From the NCBI GenBank assembly GCA_025355005.1, contig JANXLV010000291.1, forward strand, positions 1 to 32,334: a stretch of 32,334 nucleotides of DNA, written 5' to 3'. The position numbers and the translations under genes were made by a program. Source of the stretch: Myxococcales bacterium. GTDB taxonomy: Bacteria > Myxococcota_A > Polyangia > Polyangiales > Polyangiaceae. Positions 6,924-16,228 of this stretch are shown piece by piece. The notes below the pieces were generated by a model. The model was not told where the DNA came from. It searched no databases and saw only the letters and a program-made list of their open reading frames with translations. The stretch's first letter is position 1; each line of letters starts with the position of its first letter.

Positions 6924-7949
6924 TCAGGTGACTCGCAGGTCCACGTAGCCGTCCAGTCTGGGCTTCTGCATGCGTCCGAGCGCAGAGAATCGGGCGTGTA
7001 CGGGACCGAGCTTTCTCGCGCGCGCTACGTCGTCGGTGCCGAAGGCGCAGACCCATTTCGCGATGGGCGCGAGCGCAGACGTGACCTCAGCGTCGCGGAG
7101 CGCGCATCTCACGAGCACGTGTCGGCACGTGGGGGGGACGATCGCGGGCGCATCCGAGGGCGCAACGGCGACGACGTGCGCGTGCCCGGCGAACACCTCA
7201 CCCACCATCGTCATCGTGTCCGAGAAGCGCACGGACTCCGCGCGCTCTTCCCTCGTGAGCTCGCCGCGCGGGACCTTCGTGGTGTTCAGCGCGCGATGCA
7301 GCGCACGGCCCACCTCCTCTGCGCGCGCGGGGCCGCCCTCCACGAAGAGGACGCGAAGGCTGAGGCAGCCGCGTTGATCGAAGGCGACGATGTCGCTCTC
7401 CAGCCCGGCGAGCACGTCCTCCACCGGGGTCTTCGTGGTCAGGAAGCCCACGCCAAGGCCGTGGCCGTGGCCGATGACGGGCACATGCGCCGCGGCCCTG
7501 AACTTCGCGATCGTCTCGTCCTTGCCGTAGACGTGGATCTCGCCCTCGCGCAGGTTTCGCACCTCCACGGTGGACACGAGCTCGATGTTCGGGTCGCCGA
7601 GCGCACGCACGATCGCAGCGGCGAGCTCCGGCTCGCGGGAGGACGGACGCACCGTCACGCGCTCGCCCTTTGCACGCGCGCACGCGATCGCCCGGAGCGA
7701 GCCCACGAACACGTTCGCCGCCAGGATGAGCGTCACCCGCGAGACGTCGCCGAACTTGAGGACGAAGCGCTCCACGTCGTCCTCGGTCGCGTCGGTCTCC
7801 AGGTGCTCGGCCATCCCCTTGCGAACTCCCTCGATCGAGAGCCCCGTGGATGCGACGAGCTTCTGGATGAGCGACTCGTCGCGCTGGAGCTCGCGCGCGA
7901 CTTCGAGGATGCGCATCACGTCGCGGGTCTTCTCGCGGACGCTCCTCAC
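6924..7949 (-). CDS. LuxC-like acyl-CoA/acyl-protein reductase
   Basis: This 341-residue protein resembles the LuxC fatty acyl reductase family (PF05893), which reduces activated acyl groups to aldehydes with NADPH. The likely catalytic Cys195 sits in FDQRGCLSLR, the family's active-site context. VTLILAANVFVGSL and the HVPVIGHGHGLGVGF stretch fit the nucleotide- and acyl-binding parts. LuxC proteins are usually about 480 residues, so this one is clearly short, mainly at the N-terminus. The GTG start overlaps the stop of the LuxE-like gene by four bases, so the two are translationally coupled and probably form a complex. No luxA, luxB or luxD gene is present in the window. Confidence 0.85.
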   Translation of the reverse strand: MRSVREKTRDVMRILEVARELQRDESLIQKLVASTGLSIEGVRKGMAEHLETDATEDDVERFVLKFGDVSRVTLILAANVFVGSLRAIACARAKGERVTVRPSSREPELAAAIVRALGDPNIELVSTVEVRNLREGEIHVYGKDETIAKFRAAAHVPVIGHGHGLGVGFLTTKTPVEDVLAGLESDIVAFDQRGCLSLRVLFVEGGPARAEEVGRALHRALNTTKVPRGELTREERAESVRFSDTMTMVGEVFAGHAHVVAVAPSDAPAIVPPTCRHVLVRCALRDAEVTSALAPIAKWVCAFGTDDVARARKLGPVHARFSALGRMQKPRLDGYVDLRVT

Positions 7950-9061
7950 GACGGCCCCAGCATCTCGTCGATGGCGATGGAGCAGCCGCGCGGCGCGGCG
8001 CCGGGCATGCGGCCGAGCAGCACGAAGCCGTCGCGCTCACGCCGGACCAGATCCTGCGTCTGGATCACGACGGCGCTGTCCACGTTGCAAAGGTCCACGA
8101 TGCGCGCGATGCCGATCTTGCCGTCTTCCACCGGCTCCAGCGTCTCCGGATCCACGGGAACGACGGAGGCCCACGGCGGCTCCGTGAAGATGCTGGCGAG
8201 CGTGTCCTCTCCCGGGTACGTGTAGAACTGGCTCGAGAGCTCCGTCATGCCGTACTCGGAGACCACGTCGCCCTCTTCGATGCAGAATACACGCGCTATC
8301 TCGCGCCGGAGCTCGGCGGCGGGGACCTCGCGCGACTTGCCCTTGAAGCCGCCGGTCTGCATCACGCGACTACCTTTGGGAAGCCGGAACGTGTCGCTGC
8401 CCATCGCATCCAGGAAGTGCACGAACGCGAACGATGTACCGAGGAGCAATACGGACTCATCTTCGCCCAGGGCGAGCGCGCGCGCCACGCGCTCGTCGAG
8501 CCGCGCAAGCTCGAACACACCATCGCGCAGGAAGTACGTCTCCTGTCCCGTCGCGTCGCTCCCCATCTGCGTCGCGAACATGGAAAACATGTGGGTCAAT
8601 GACGAGTCGGGCTGCTCGCTGGGAGGGGGACCAAGCACCAGGACGGGGATGAACGGGGGCTGAACGCCCAGAGTCGGGGGCATGAGCATCCGATGCCCGA
8701 ACGCGAGCGCCGCGGCGTCGTACGTGTCCGTGCCCCGCATGATGTGACGACCGCGACGCCCGACGGTGGTGCCGCTGGTCTGGAACACGACCGGCTCGCC
8801 TTCCTCGAACGCAAAGACACGCGTGAGCTTGAACGCGTCCGTGGGGACGGCGGGAATGTCGGCGGCCGACACGAGCTCGTCCGGATCGATCCCGTGGCGC
8901 GCGCACAGCCGCGCGAAGCCCGGGATGTTGCGCGCCTGGAAGCGAGCGATGTCGCACGCGAGCGTGTTGGGGTCCGCGGGCGCCGGCTCGTTCCCTTCGA
9001 ACGCGGCCACCATCGCCTGCACGTGGTCGTGCAAGCCGTTGCTCTCCTCGATCGGGTCCAC
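7946..9061 (-). CDS. LuxE-like acyl-protein synthetase
   Basis: This 371-residue protein belongs to the LuxE acyl-protein synthetase family (PF04443) of adenylate-forming enzymes. It shows the ATP-binding FQTSGTTVGRRG (SGTT at 96-99), SEYGMTELSSQ and, near the C-terminus, RGCSIAIDE with Cys360 at the position of the acyl-accepting Cys of LuxE. Such enzymes activate a fatty acid with ATP and hold it as a thioester for reduction by LuxC. The start is GTG with AAGGTGG upstream. It heads a minus-strand row with the LuxC-like reductase, the NAPE-PLD-like hydrolase and a lipoprotein. The aldehyde product presumably serves something other than light emission. Confidence 0.87.
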   Translation of the reverse strand: MDPIEESNGLHDHVQAMVAAFEGNEPAPADPNTLACDIARFQARNIPGFARLCARHGIDPDELVSAADIPAVPTDAFKLTRVFAFEEGEPVVFQTSGTTVGRRGRHIMRGTDTYDAAALAFGHRMLMPPTLGVQPPFIPVLVLGPPPSEQPDSSLTHMFSMFATQMGSDATGQETYFLRDGVFELARLDERVARALALGEDESVLLLGTSFAFVHFLDAMGSDTFRLPKGSRVMQTGGFKGKSREVPAAELRREIARVFCIEEGDVVSEYGMTELSSQFYTYPGEDTLASIFTEPPWASVVPVDPETLEPVEDGKIGIARIVDLCNVDSAVVIQTQDLVRRERDGFVLLGRMPGAAPRGCSIAIDEMLGPS

Positions 9062-9095
9062 GAGGCCACCTTACGCCAGAGTTGCCGCGATTTCA

Positions 9096-9124
9096 GGCGC
9101 CTTGGTCCTGTCTTTCAAGGCACC
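9096..9124. promoter_or_regulatory. Inverted repeat in luxE / histidine kinase divergent region
   Basis: Arms ggcgccttg (9096-9104) and caaggcacc (9116-9124) pair with a single mismatch (a G-U pair in RNA) around an 11-base loop. They lie in the 100-bp space between the divergent luxE-like and histidine kinase genes, 35 and 38 bases from the two starts. It may be an operator shared by both genes or an RNA hairpin. Confidence 0.45.
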
Positions 9125-9161
9125 TCCGTGGTCAACTATCGCTTGGAGGGGGCCAAGACGG

Positions 9162-11066
9162 ATGCTTGAGCTGTTTCGGACACCAGCCCTCGTCGAGCAG
9201 CTCCTCGTGGGCCTTCGCGACCGCCTGAGCATCGTCGACCCGAACGGAGTGGCGATCTTCGTCAACGACTCCATGTGCGAGCTCACCGGATACTCCCGTG
9301 AGGAGCTCCTCGGCACGAGCGCGCCGCATCCCTACTGGCCCCCCGAAGAGCTGGCGACCATCAACGAGGCGTTCGCGCGCACCCTCGCGGGAGCGCCGAC
9401 GACGTTCGAGCTCCTCTTCTGTACCAGGAGCGGTGAGCGCTTTCCCGTCCTCGTCTCGCCCTCCATGCTCCGCGGTCCAGACGGCTCGCCCGTCGCCTTC
9501 GCGGCCACGGTGAAGGACATCCGCGACCGCAAGCAGCTCGAGCGCTCGCACGCGGAGTCCGAGCAGCGCTGGCGGTCGATCGCCGAGAACCCGTTCGACT
9601 TCGTGCTGGTCATCGATCGTGAGTATCGCTACGTGTACGTGAATCACCTCGCGCCCGGCATCACGGCAGAGTCGCTGATCGGAAAGGCGACGCCCTTCGA
9701 CTTCACCGACGCAGCGCATCACCCGGCGATGCGTGATGCGTTCGACACCACGTTTGCGACCGGTCGCGCCACCAGCTACGAGGCCTACAGTCCGCAGCTC
9801 GACAAGTGGTACTCGACGATCGTCGGTCCCATCGAGACGGAGGGCCGAATCACCTCGCTCTCCATGTTGACCCGCGAGATCACGCAGCAGAAGCACGCCG
9901 AAGAGGCGCTTCGTGCGTCGGAACATCAGCTGCGCGAGTCCCACAAGATGGAGACCATAGGGACGCTCGCCGGCGGCATCGCGCACGATCTCAACAACAT
10001 CCTGTCGCCGATCCTCGCGTACTCCGACCTGGCGCGGCAGGAGCTGGCGGCGGACCACTCGTTGCAGCCAAGCCTAGAGGCGATCCACGAATCAGCCTTG
10101 AAAGCCCGCGATCTCGTGCGTCGGATCCTGCTGTTCAGCCGCCGGCAGGAGCCGCAAAAGCGAACCATCGATCTGGCCGCGTGCGGGAGCGAGGGCGTGA
10201 AGCTGTTCAGATCGACGATACCTGCCACTATCGAGATCGTGCTGGACCTTCCGGCCGAGCCGGTATGGGTGCTCGCCGATCGCACGCAGATTGACCAGGT
10301 CCTCGCGAATCTGGTGACGAACGCGCTCCAGGCCATGCACGATGACGGTGGCACGCTCGGGATCCGGGTGCGCCCGGCGGTAGGTTCCTTGGCGGCCGTC
10401 GTGGTGACGGACTCCGGCGTGGGCATGGATGAGGAGGCCCAGCGGCGCGCCTTCGATCCGTTCTTCACGACGAAGGCCACCGGGACCGGCACCGGTCTCG
10501 GGCTCTCGATCGTTCACGGCATCGTGCGCGAGCACGGCGGCGACGTCACCCTGCAAAGCGCTCCGGGCCAGGGCGCTCGCTTCACCGTGCAGTTGCCCGC
10601 CGCTGCACCGCCCACAAGCCACCCCGCCGGGAGCGTTCGCGCGGACGCGAAGGCTGTTTCGCGTATGCGCGTGTTGTGTGTGGATGACGAGCTTGCGGTC
10701 GCCAAGGTCGTGGGGAAGGTCCTCCAGATGGCCGGCCACACCGTGACGATCATGACCAGCGCGCCCGATGCGCTTGCGTTGTTTGAGCAAGCGCCGAGCG
10801 CGTTTGACCTGCTCGTGACTGATCAGACGATGCCGCAGATGAAGGGGACGGCGCTGATCTCGGCTGTCCTCGCGTTGCGCCCCGCCTTGCCCTGCATGCT
10901 CATGACGGGCCTCGACGACGAGGAGACCATCACGCAAGCGCGCGCGCTCGGGGTCACCGAGATCCTCACGAAGCCATTCTCCATCGACGCCCTGGAAGCG
11001 GCGATTGGAGGGGCAGCGCGCTCCCCCGTCGTCTCAGGCGGTCCAGCCGATCGCTGCAACCACTAG
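9162..11066 (+). CDS. Hybrid sensor histidine kinase (PAS-PAS-HisKA-HATPase-REC)
   Basis: This 634-residue kinase starts at ATG 9162, preceded by GGAGGGGG; an open frame extends further upstream without function. Two PAS domains (about 10-125 and 130-245, the first with VNDSMCELTGYSREELLG) precede the HisKA domain with phospho-accepting His275 in GGIAHDLNNIL. The ATPase domain (about 360-480) has NLVTNALQAM, DSGVGMDEEAQ and GTGLGLSIVHGIV. A C-terminal receiver domain (about 504-622) has acidic VDDE, phospho-accepting Asp554 in LLVTDQTMP and Lys in LTKPF. There is no membrane helix, so it is a cytoplasmic sensor. It diverges from the luxE-like operon and could regulate it; no separate output regulator is encoded nearby. 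Confidence 0.95.
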   Translation: MLELFRTPALVEQLLVGLRDRLSIVDPNGVAIFVNDSMCELTGYSREELLGTSAPHPYWPPEELATINEAFARTLAGAPTTFELLFCTRSGERFPVLVSPSMLRGPDGSPVAFAATVKDIRDRKQLERSHAESEQRWRSIAENPFDFVLVIDREYRYVYVNHLAPGITAESLIGKATPFDFTDAAHHPAMRDAFDTTFATGRATSYEAYSPQLDKWYSTIVGPIETEGRITSLSMLTREITQQKHAEEALRASEHQLRESHKMETIGTLAGGIAHDLNNILSPILAYSDLARQELAADHSLQPSLEAIHESALKARDLVRRILLFSRRQEPQKRTIDLAACGSEGVKLFRSTIPATIEIVLDLPAEPVWVLADRTQIDQVLANLVTNALQAMHDDGGTLGIRVRPAVGSLAAVVVTDSGVGMDEEAQRRAFDPFFTTKATGTGTGLGLSIVHGIVREHGGDVTLQSAPGQGARFTVQLPAAAPPTSHPAGSVRADAKAVSRMRVLCVDDELAVAKVVGKVLQMAGHTVTIMTSAPDALALFEQAPSAFDLLVTDQTMPQMKGTALISAVLALRPALPCMLMTGLDDEETITQARALGVTEILTKPFSIDALEAAIGGAARSPVVSGGPADRCNH

Positions 11067-11107
11067 AGCGCGGGGATGCGCAGGCGCCACGCAGGCGCTG
11101 ATGAGGA

Positions 11108-12459
11108 TCAACGCGCGGCTTCCTCGGTCACTGCCTCCGCCGCCATGAAAAGCAGCGGCTCGGGCGCGTTCAGCGCAGGCGTCAGCGTCACGACGTCACC
11201 GCGGAGCCCGCCCGTGAGTGCGATGTAGCCACGCGCGAGGAGACGGCGACACACCGCGAGCGCGTGGCCTGCGTCGTTCATGCGCACGCCGAGCATGAGC
11301 CCCTGCCCCGTCACCGTGAGCCCCGTCCTCTGGAGCGCCGCCTTGAACGCGTCGCCGACGGTCACCGAGCGCTCCCATGCGCGATGATTGCACAATACAT
11401 CAATCACGAGGCTGGCCGCTGCGCACGCGGGCGGCGAGCCGAAATGCGTCGCGGTGTGGATGGCGCTGCCGCCGTGCGCGCCCCAGCCGGCCATCGCGGA
11501 CTCGCGGCCGAAGCACGCCGAGATAGGGAACCCAGCGCCGAGCCCCTTGCCGACGCATACGAGGTCCGGCGTGGTCTCCGCGACCGAGGCGAGCAGCGCG
11601 CCGCTGCGGCCCATGCCCGTCCAGATCTCGTCGGCGACGAGCAGCGCGCCGTGGCGATCACAGATCTCGCGCAAGCCGCGCAGGAAACCTTTGGGCGGCA
11701 CGATGCAGCCCCCGCGCCCCTGGATGGGCTCCACGATGATGGCGCCCGCATCGCAGTCGGCGGCGAGCGCGTCGGCCTGCTCGAGCGCGCGGTGGAGCTC
11801 CACACCGGGATGCAATGCGGCCGCGTCGGGGTAGTCCGCGAACCGCACGTGCGAGCCCAGCTGCGCCTCGAACGGCGCGCGAAACCCAGGCGCGAGCCCG
11901 CACGCCGCGAGCGGCGCATACGACAGCCCATGGTAGCCGCCATGGAACGCGACGACGCCGCTCTTGCCCGTCGCGAGCACCGCGCTCTTGAGCGCGGCGG
12001 TCACGGCGTCCGCGCCGGAGAGGCCGAGGATCACGCGCGCGCCCGGCTCCGGAAAGAGCGCTGCGAGCTTCTCCTCGCAGACGGCCTTCGCCTCCGACGC
12101 GTACACGTCCCCCAGCGCGAGCGGCAGCTCCGCCTGCACACGCGCGACCTCCTCGCACAGCCACGCCGGCGCGTGCCCGAAGATGCACGCGCCGAACCCC
12201 ATCACCAGATCGACGTACCGGTTGCCGTCGGCGCAGAACACGTTGCTCCCACGCGCGCGCGCATAGGCGATCGGCGTGTGGTCCTCTCCGCTCCTGTCCG
12301 CGCGATCTGCGCGCCGCTCGTCGAAAGAAGGGTTGTCCACGCGCGACAGCCGCGCGGCAATCCCACGAGACCGCGGCCCAGGCGGAGGCACCGTGACCTC
12401 TGGTGGAAGACTGGTCGTGTCGATGAGCGCGCTCGGCGCTGCGCCCACGACGTCAGCTG

Positions 12460-12463
<4 letters not shown>
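11108..12463 (-). CDS. Class III PLP-dependent aminotransferase
   Basis: This 451-residue enzyme has the hallmarks of subgroup III aminotransferases and aminomutases: GFGACIFGHAPAW, GLSGADAVTAALKSA, FHGGYHGLSYAPLA, VADEIWTGMGRSG (Asp contacting the PLP ring nitrogen) and the Schiff-base Lys306 in CVGKGLGAGFPISA. It probably transfers an amino group to or from an omega-amino or semialdehyde substrate; the sequence does not tell which. The first 45 residues are a Pro-rich extension. The GTG start overlaps the stop of the FHA-GGDEF gene by four bases, making it the last gene of a four-gene minus-strand row, and it converges with the histidine kinase gene. Confidence 0.9.
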
Positions 12464-13404
<941 letters not shown>

Positions 13405-13411
13405 AGCCTGG

Positions 13412-14410
13412 TCAAGGCAGCCAATGTGCGGCGACGTGGGCGTGCGCGGTCTTTGTTGCTACCGCGGCCAGCGCGGACCTCACTCGAGGAGACAGGTCCG
13501 CGCGCCCTTCCAGGCAAACCACCGGTGTTCCGTGACGATCGAGGAGGCTTTCCAGGCGCGGCAGGGGCAGCAGGTGCTCGGCGCATTTCGGCGTGACGAC
13601 CCACTTGGTGATCTCGGAAGTCCGGTTTGCGGCGATCACAGCGTCCGTGACGCGGGCATCGTCCACGGCTCCATGGTCGCCGAGGTGCACGTGCGCGCGC
13701 ACGTCGAGCCCAGCATGCGCGAGCGCGGAGAGCAGACGCTCGGGCCTCGCGATGGCCGTGAGCACGCCCACCAGTGCACCACGCAGCGCGGACGCGGCGG
13801 GGCCCAGCGGAATGCGCACGGGCACCTCCAGATCACACGCGGCGAGCAACCGCGAGCGCGGCGCACGAAGATCTCCCGCAGGCACGACGCGTCCCGAGCC
13901 CCACGGCGCATCCTCACGCACGCCCAGCAGCGACAGGTGGGACCGCTGCGGGGTGGTCTGCAGCACACCGTCCAGGATGACGACGTCCGCGAGGGCGCAG
14001 GCAAGGTCGAGCGCACGCTGGCGCTGGTCGGCCACGACGACCGTAACCCGTGAGCCGAGCGCGCGCGCGAGCATCCGCGCCTCGTCCCCGACCGAAAGGA
14101 GCGAGTCCGTCGTGGACACGATGCGCGCCGCGGCACCAGGCCTTGCGCGGTAGGCGTGCCCCACGATCGCGACGCGGGCGCCGAGCGAATGCATGTATTC
14201 TGCACATGAAAGCGCCAGCGCGGTACGACCGGAGCCGCCGATGGTGGCCCCCCCGATCGCGATCACCGCGATACCCGGCGCAGCTCGGAGCTCGCGAGAG
14301 ACTGGCGCGACCGCGCCGTGCAAAAAGCCGAGCGGCGCGAGGAGCGGGATGCCGCGCTCGAGTGCGCGACCTGCGCGCGTGCGGAGCATCTCCGCGGTCG
14401 CCACGCCCAT
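13412..14410 (-). CDS. LpxK-like protein, diverged at key residues
   Basis: This 332-residue protein follows the order of tetraacyldisaccharide 4'-kinase LpxK, which phosphorylates the lipid A precursor at the inner membrane. It has an N-terminal hydrophobic helix (about 20-35), a P-loop region IGGATIGGSGRTALAL, VGDEA (107-111), VVVADQRQRALDLA, and a late HLGDHGAVDD. Two departures matter. The P-loop lysine is Arg62 (GGSGRT instead of GGTGKT), and the DDGLQH motif reads DGVLQT (147-152). It may be inactive, use another substrate, or be a paralogue of the true LpxK. The ATG lies two bases after the stop of the beta-propeller gene; the frame extends upstream but is less likely translated. Confidence 0.75.
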   Translation of the reverse strand: MGVATAEMLRTRAGRALERGIPLLAPLGFLHGAVAPVSRELRAAPGIAVIAIGGATIGGSGRTALALSCAEYMHSLGARVAIVGHAYRARPGAAARIVSTTDSLLSVGDEARMLARALGSRVTVVVADQRQRALDLACALADVVILDGVLQTTPQRSHLSLLGVREDAPWGSGRVVPAGDLRAPRSRLLAACDLEVPVRIPLGPAASALRGALVGVLTAIARPERLLSALAHAGLDVRAHVHLGDHGAVDDARVTDAVIAANRTSEITKWVVTPKCAEHLLPLPRLESLLDRHGTPVVCLEGRADLSPRVRSALAAVATKTAHAHVAAHWLP

Positions 14411-14412
14411 TT

Positions 14413-16152
14413 TCACACCGAGTACGACGCGACGCGCCCGTCTGCGTGGCCGAACATGGGCGAGACGCCCCACGTGACGTGGGTTAGACCGCGGAGGTCG
14501 AGCGCGAGCACCTTGGCGCGATCGGCGAGGTCGACCACGGCCGCCTTGCCGTCCGCGAACGTGCAGATGAAACGCTTGCCGGATGCCTCGAACGCGATCG
14601 ACGCGGGTGTCTCCGGCAGACGGATGCGGGCGAGGACCTTGCCCTTGCCGGGGTCGATGAGGGCAACGCTACCGTCGTCGGAGCCGGACGCGACCAGTCT
14701 TCCGCGCGGCTCTGCGGCGATGCAGGTGACGCCGAAGGCCTCGTCGTGGGCCTCGACGCGATGGCGGACCTCTGCGGCGACCGCATCGACGATGAACACG
14801 CGCCCGTCGATGGCGCCGGTGCCCACCGCGAGCTTGCCGCCGGGAAGGAGCGCGAGGGCGGACACGTCCGCTTCGGAGAGCGAGTAGCGCGTGACGTGCG
14901 AGTCGGACCCGAGATCGTAGACGTCCACGGCGCCCTCGAGCGTACCCACGAACGCGTAGCTGGCGTCCGCGGTGAACGCGGTGGCGGGCGAACGCAGCGA
15001 GATGACCCTGGGGAGCTTCCACGGCGCCGAGAGCGAGATGAGCGCGCGCGTGGTGACTGCGACCACGGTGGTCTCCGAGACGGCGCGCAGGGCCGTAACC
15101 TCCTGCCCCAGCGAGAGGCGCGCGACCTCCTGCCCATTCGCAAGCACGCGGAGCAGCCCTGCCCTGTCACCCGCGGCCACCAGCGGTCCGAACGCGGAGA
15201 TCGCAGTCACCGGCGACTGCGACGCGGGAAGGACGCCGAGCGATGCTCGCTCCCACGCGCACAGCCGCAGCCCGCACGTGGAGTACAGCGTGGTCTTGTC
15301 GAGCGCGAGCGCCAGGACCTCCGCGTTCTCGTGCGCGTGCACCGGAGCGGCAGCGTCGCCGCTCCTGAGGTCGATCGCCTGCACCCATCCGTCCGCGAAG
15401 CCGGCGATGGCGCCCTCCGCGTCCGCGACCAGATGCGTGATGTTGCCGCGTGTCTTGATGCGCCGAACGACCTTCATGGTGGCGGTGTCCACGACCACGA
15501 TGTGCTCACCGAGCGCGAGCAGCGCGCGTTCCGTTCCGGCGAGCGCGAGCCTCCAGGTGCTCGCGGGCTCCGTTCCGGCGAGGCGCAGCGACTCCTTCGG
15601 CTCTCCGCTGACGACGGAGTAGCCGGTGAGCGCGCCCTCCTCCGACAGCGCGAGGAACGTGGGCCCTCTGAGCACGACGGCGACGTGCGCGCCCTCCGTC
15701 TTGCGCATCCATTTGCGCTTGCCGGCGTGTGTCCACAGCTCCACGCTCGCGGACCGCGCAACGGCGATGCCGTCCACCGACACCGAGCACGCCTGGATCG
15801 GAAGGTCGCCCTCGGTGAACGGCTGGGCCTTCTTGCGCCCCGGCCGCACGAGCGACAGCTCCGTGTCGCCGTCATCACTTCCCACCGCCCAGACGAGCCA
15901 CGCGTCACCGAGGGGATGAGCGAGCACGCGCTCCCTTCGCTGCGAGCTTTGGGACGCTTGCGGGGCGAGCAGGGCGAGCGGGGCGAGCGGGGCGAGCGCG
16001 ACGGCCGGTTGGGCCTTTCCCTTCGCGTCCACTGGGACGACGTTCCCGTCATGATCGACGAACGCGACCGAGCCCGCGGTGGGAGACAGGCTCTCGGCGC
16101 GAGATTTGGGCTTGAAAACCCAGCGCGGCGTGACGTCGGTGGCGTGACCCAT
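14413..16152 (-). CDS. WD40/PQQ-like beta-propeller protein
   Basis: This 579-residue protein consists of repeated blade-like units, for example AEGAIAGFADGWVQAIDLRSGD, GGKLAVGTGAIDGRVFIVDA and GRLVASGSDDGSVALIDPGKG. It has no signal peptide, so it is probably cytoplasmic and a scaffold or interaction partner. Four copies of a 9-bp repeat near residue 55 encode a Leu-Ala-Pro stretch. No enzymatic motif is visible. It is the first gene of the minus-strand row with the LpxK-like, FHA-GGDEF and aminotransferase genes, and diverges from the DUF2252 gene. No clear ribosome binding site precedes the ATG. Confidence 0.75.
   Translation of the reverse strand: MGHATDVTPRWVFKPKSRAESLSPTAGSVAFVDHDGNVVPVDAKGKAQPAVALAPLAPLALLAPQASQSSQRRERVLAHPLGDAWLVWAVGSDDGDTELSLVRPGRKKAQPFTEGDLPIQACSVSVDGIAVARSASVELWTHAGKRKWMRKTEGAHVAVVLRGPTFLALSEEGALTGYSVVSGEPKESLRLAGTEPASTWRLALAGTERALLALGEHIVVVDTATMKVVRRIKTRGNITHLVADAEGAIAGFADGWVQAIDLRSGDAAAPVHAHENAEVLALALDKTTLYSTCGLRLCAWERASLGVLPASQSPVTAISAFGPLVAAGDRAGLLRVLANGQEVARLSLGQEVTALRAVSETTVVAVTTRALISLSAPWKLPRVISLRSPATAFTADASYAFVGTLEGAVDVYDLGSDSHVTRYSLSEADVSALALLPGGKLAVGTGAIDGRVFIVDAVAAEVRHRVEAHDEAFGVTCIAAEPRGRLVASGSDDGSVALIDPGKGKVLARIRLPETPASIAFEASGKRFICTFADGKAAVVDLADRAKVLALDLRGLTHVTWGVSPMFGHADGRVASYSV
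15962..15997. repeat. Four tandem copies of ggggcgagc
   Basis: Four 9-bp units (15962, 15971, 15980, 15989), the second with one mismatch, lie inside the beta-propeller gene. They encode the repeated Leu-Ala-Pro stretch near its N-terminus. Copy-number change would keep the frame. Confidence 0.8.
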
Positions 16153-16190
16153 GGGGGGTGACCGAAGCTAGTACAGATGAGGAACATTTC

Positions 16191-16210
16191 AAGGAAGGCG
16201 CCCCCTTCCT
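16191..16210. promoter_or_regulatory. Short hairpin upstream of the DUF2252 gene
   Basis: Aggaagg (16192-16198) and ccttcct (16204-16210) can pair around a five-base loop, ending 18 bases before the ATG of the DUF2252 gene. It lies in the 76-bp divergent region next to the beta-propeller gene. It could be an RNA hairpin in the leader or an operator. Confidence 0.35.
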
Positions 16211-16228
16211 CGTGCGAACGTGTGTCTC

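Noticed and set aside
11083..11103. Direct repeat cgcaggcgc between the histidine kinase and aminotransferase genes
   Set aside because: Two short GC-rich copies near convergent gene ends, with no T-run or good hairpin; no support for a terminator.
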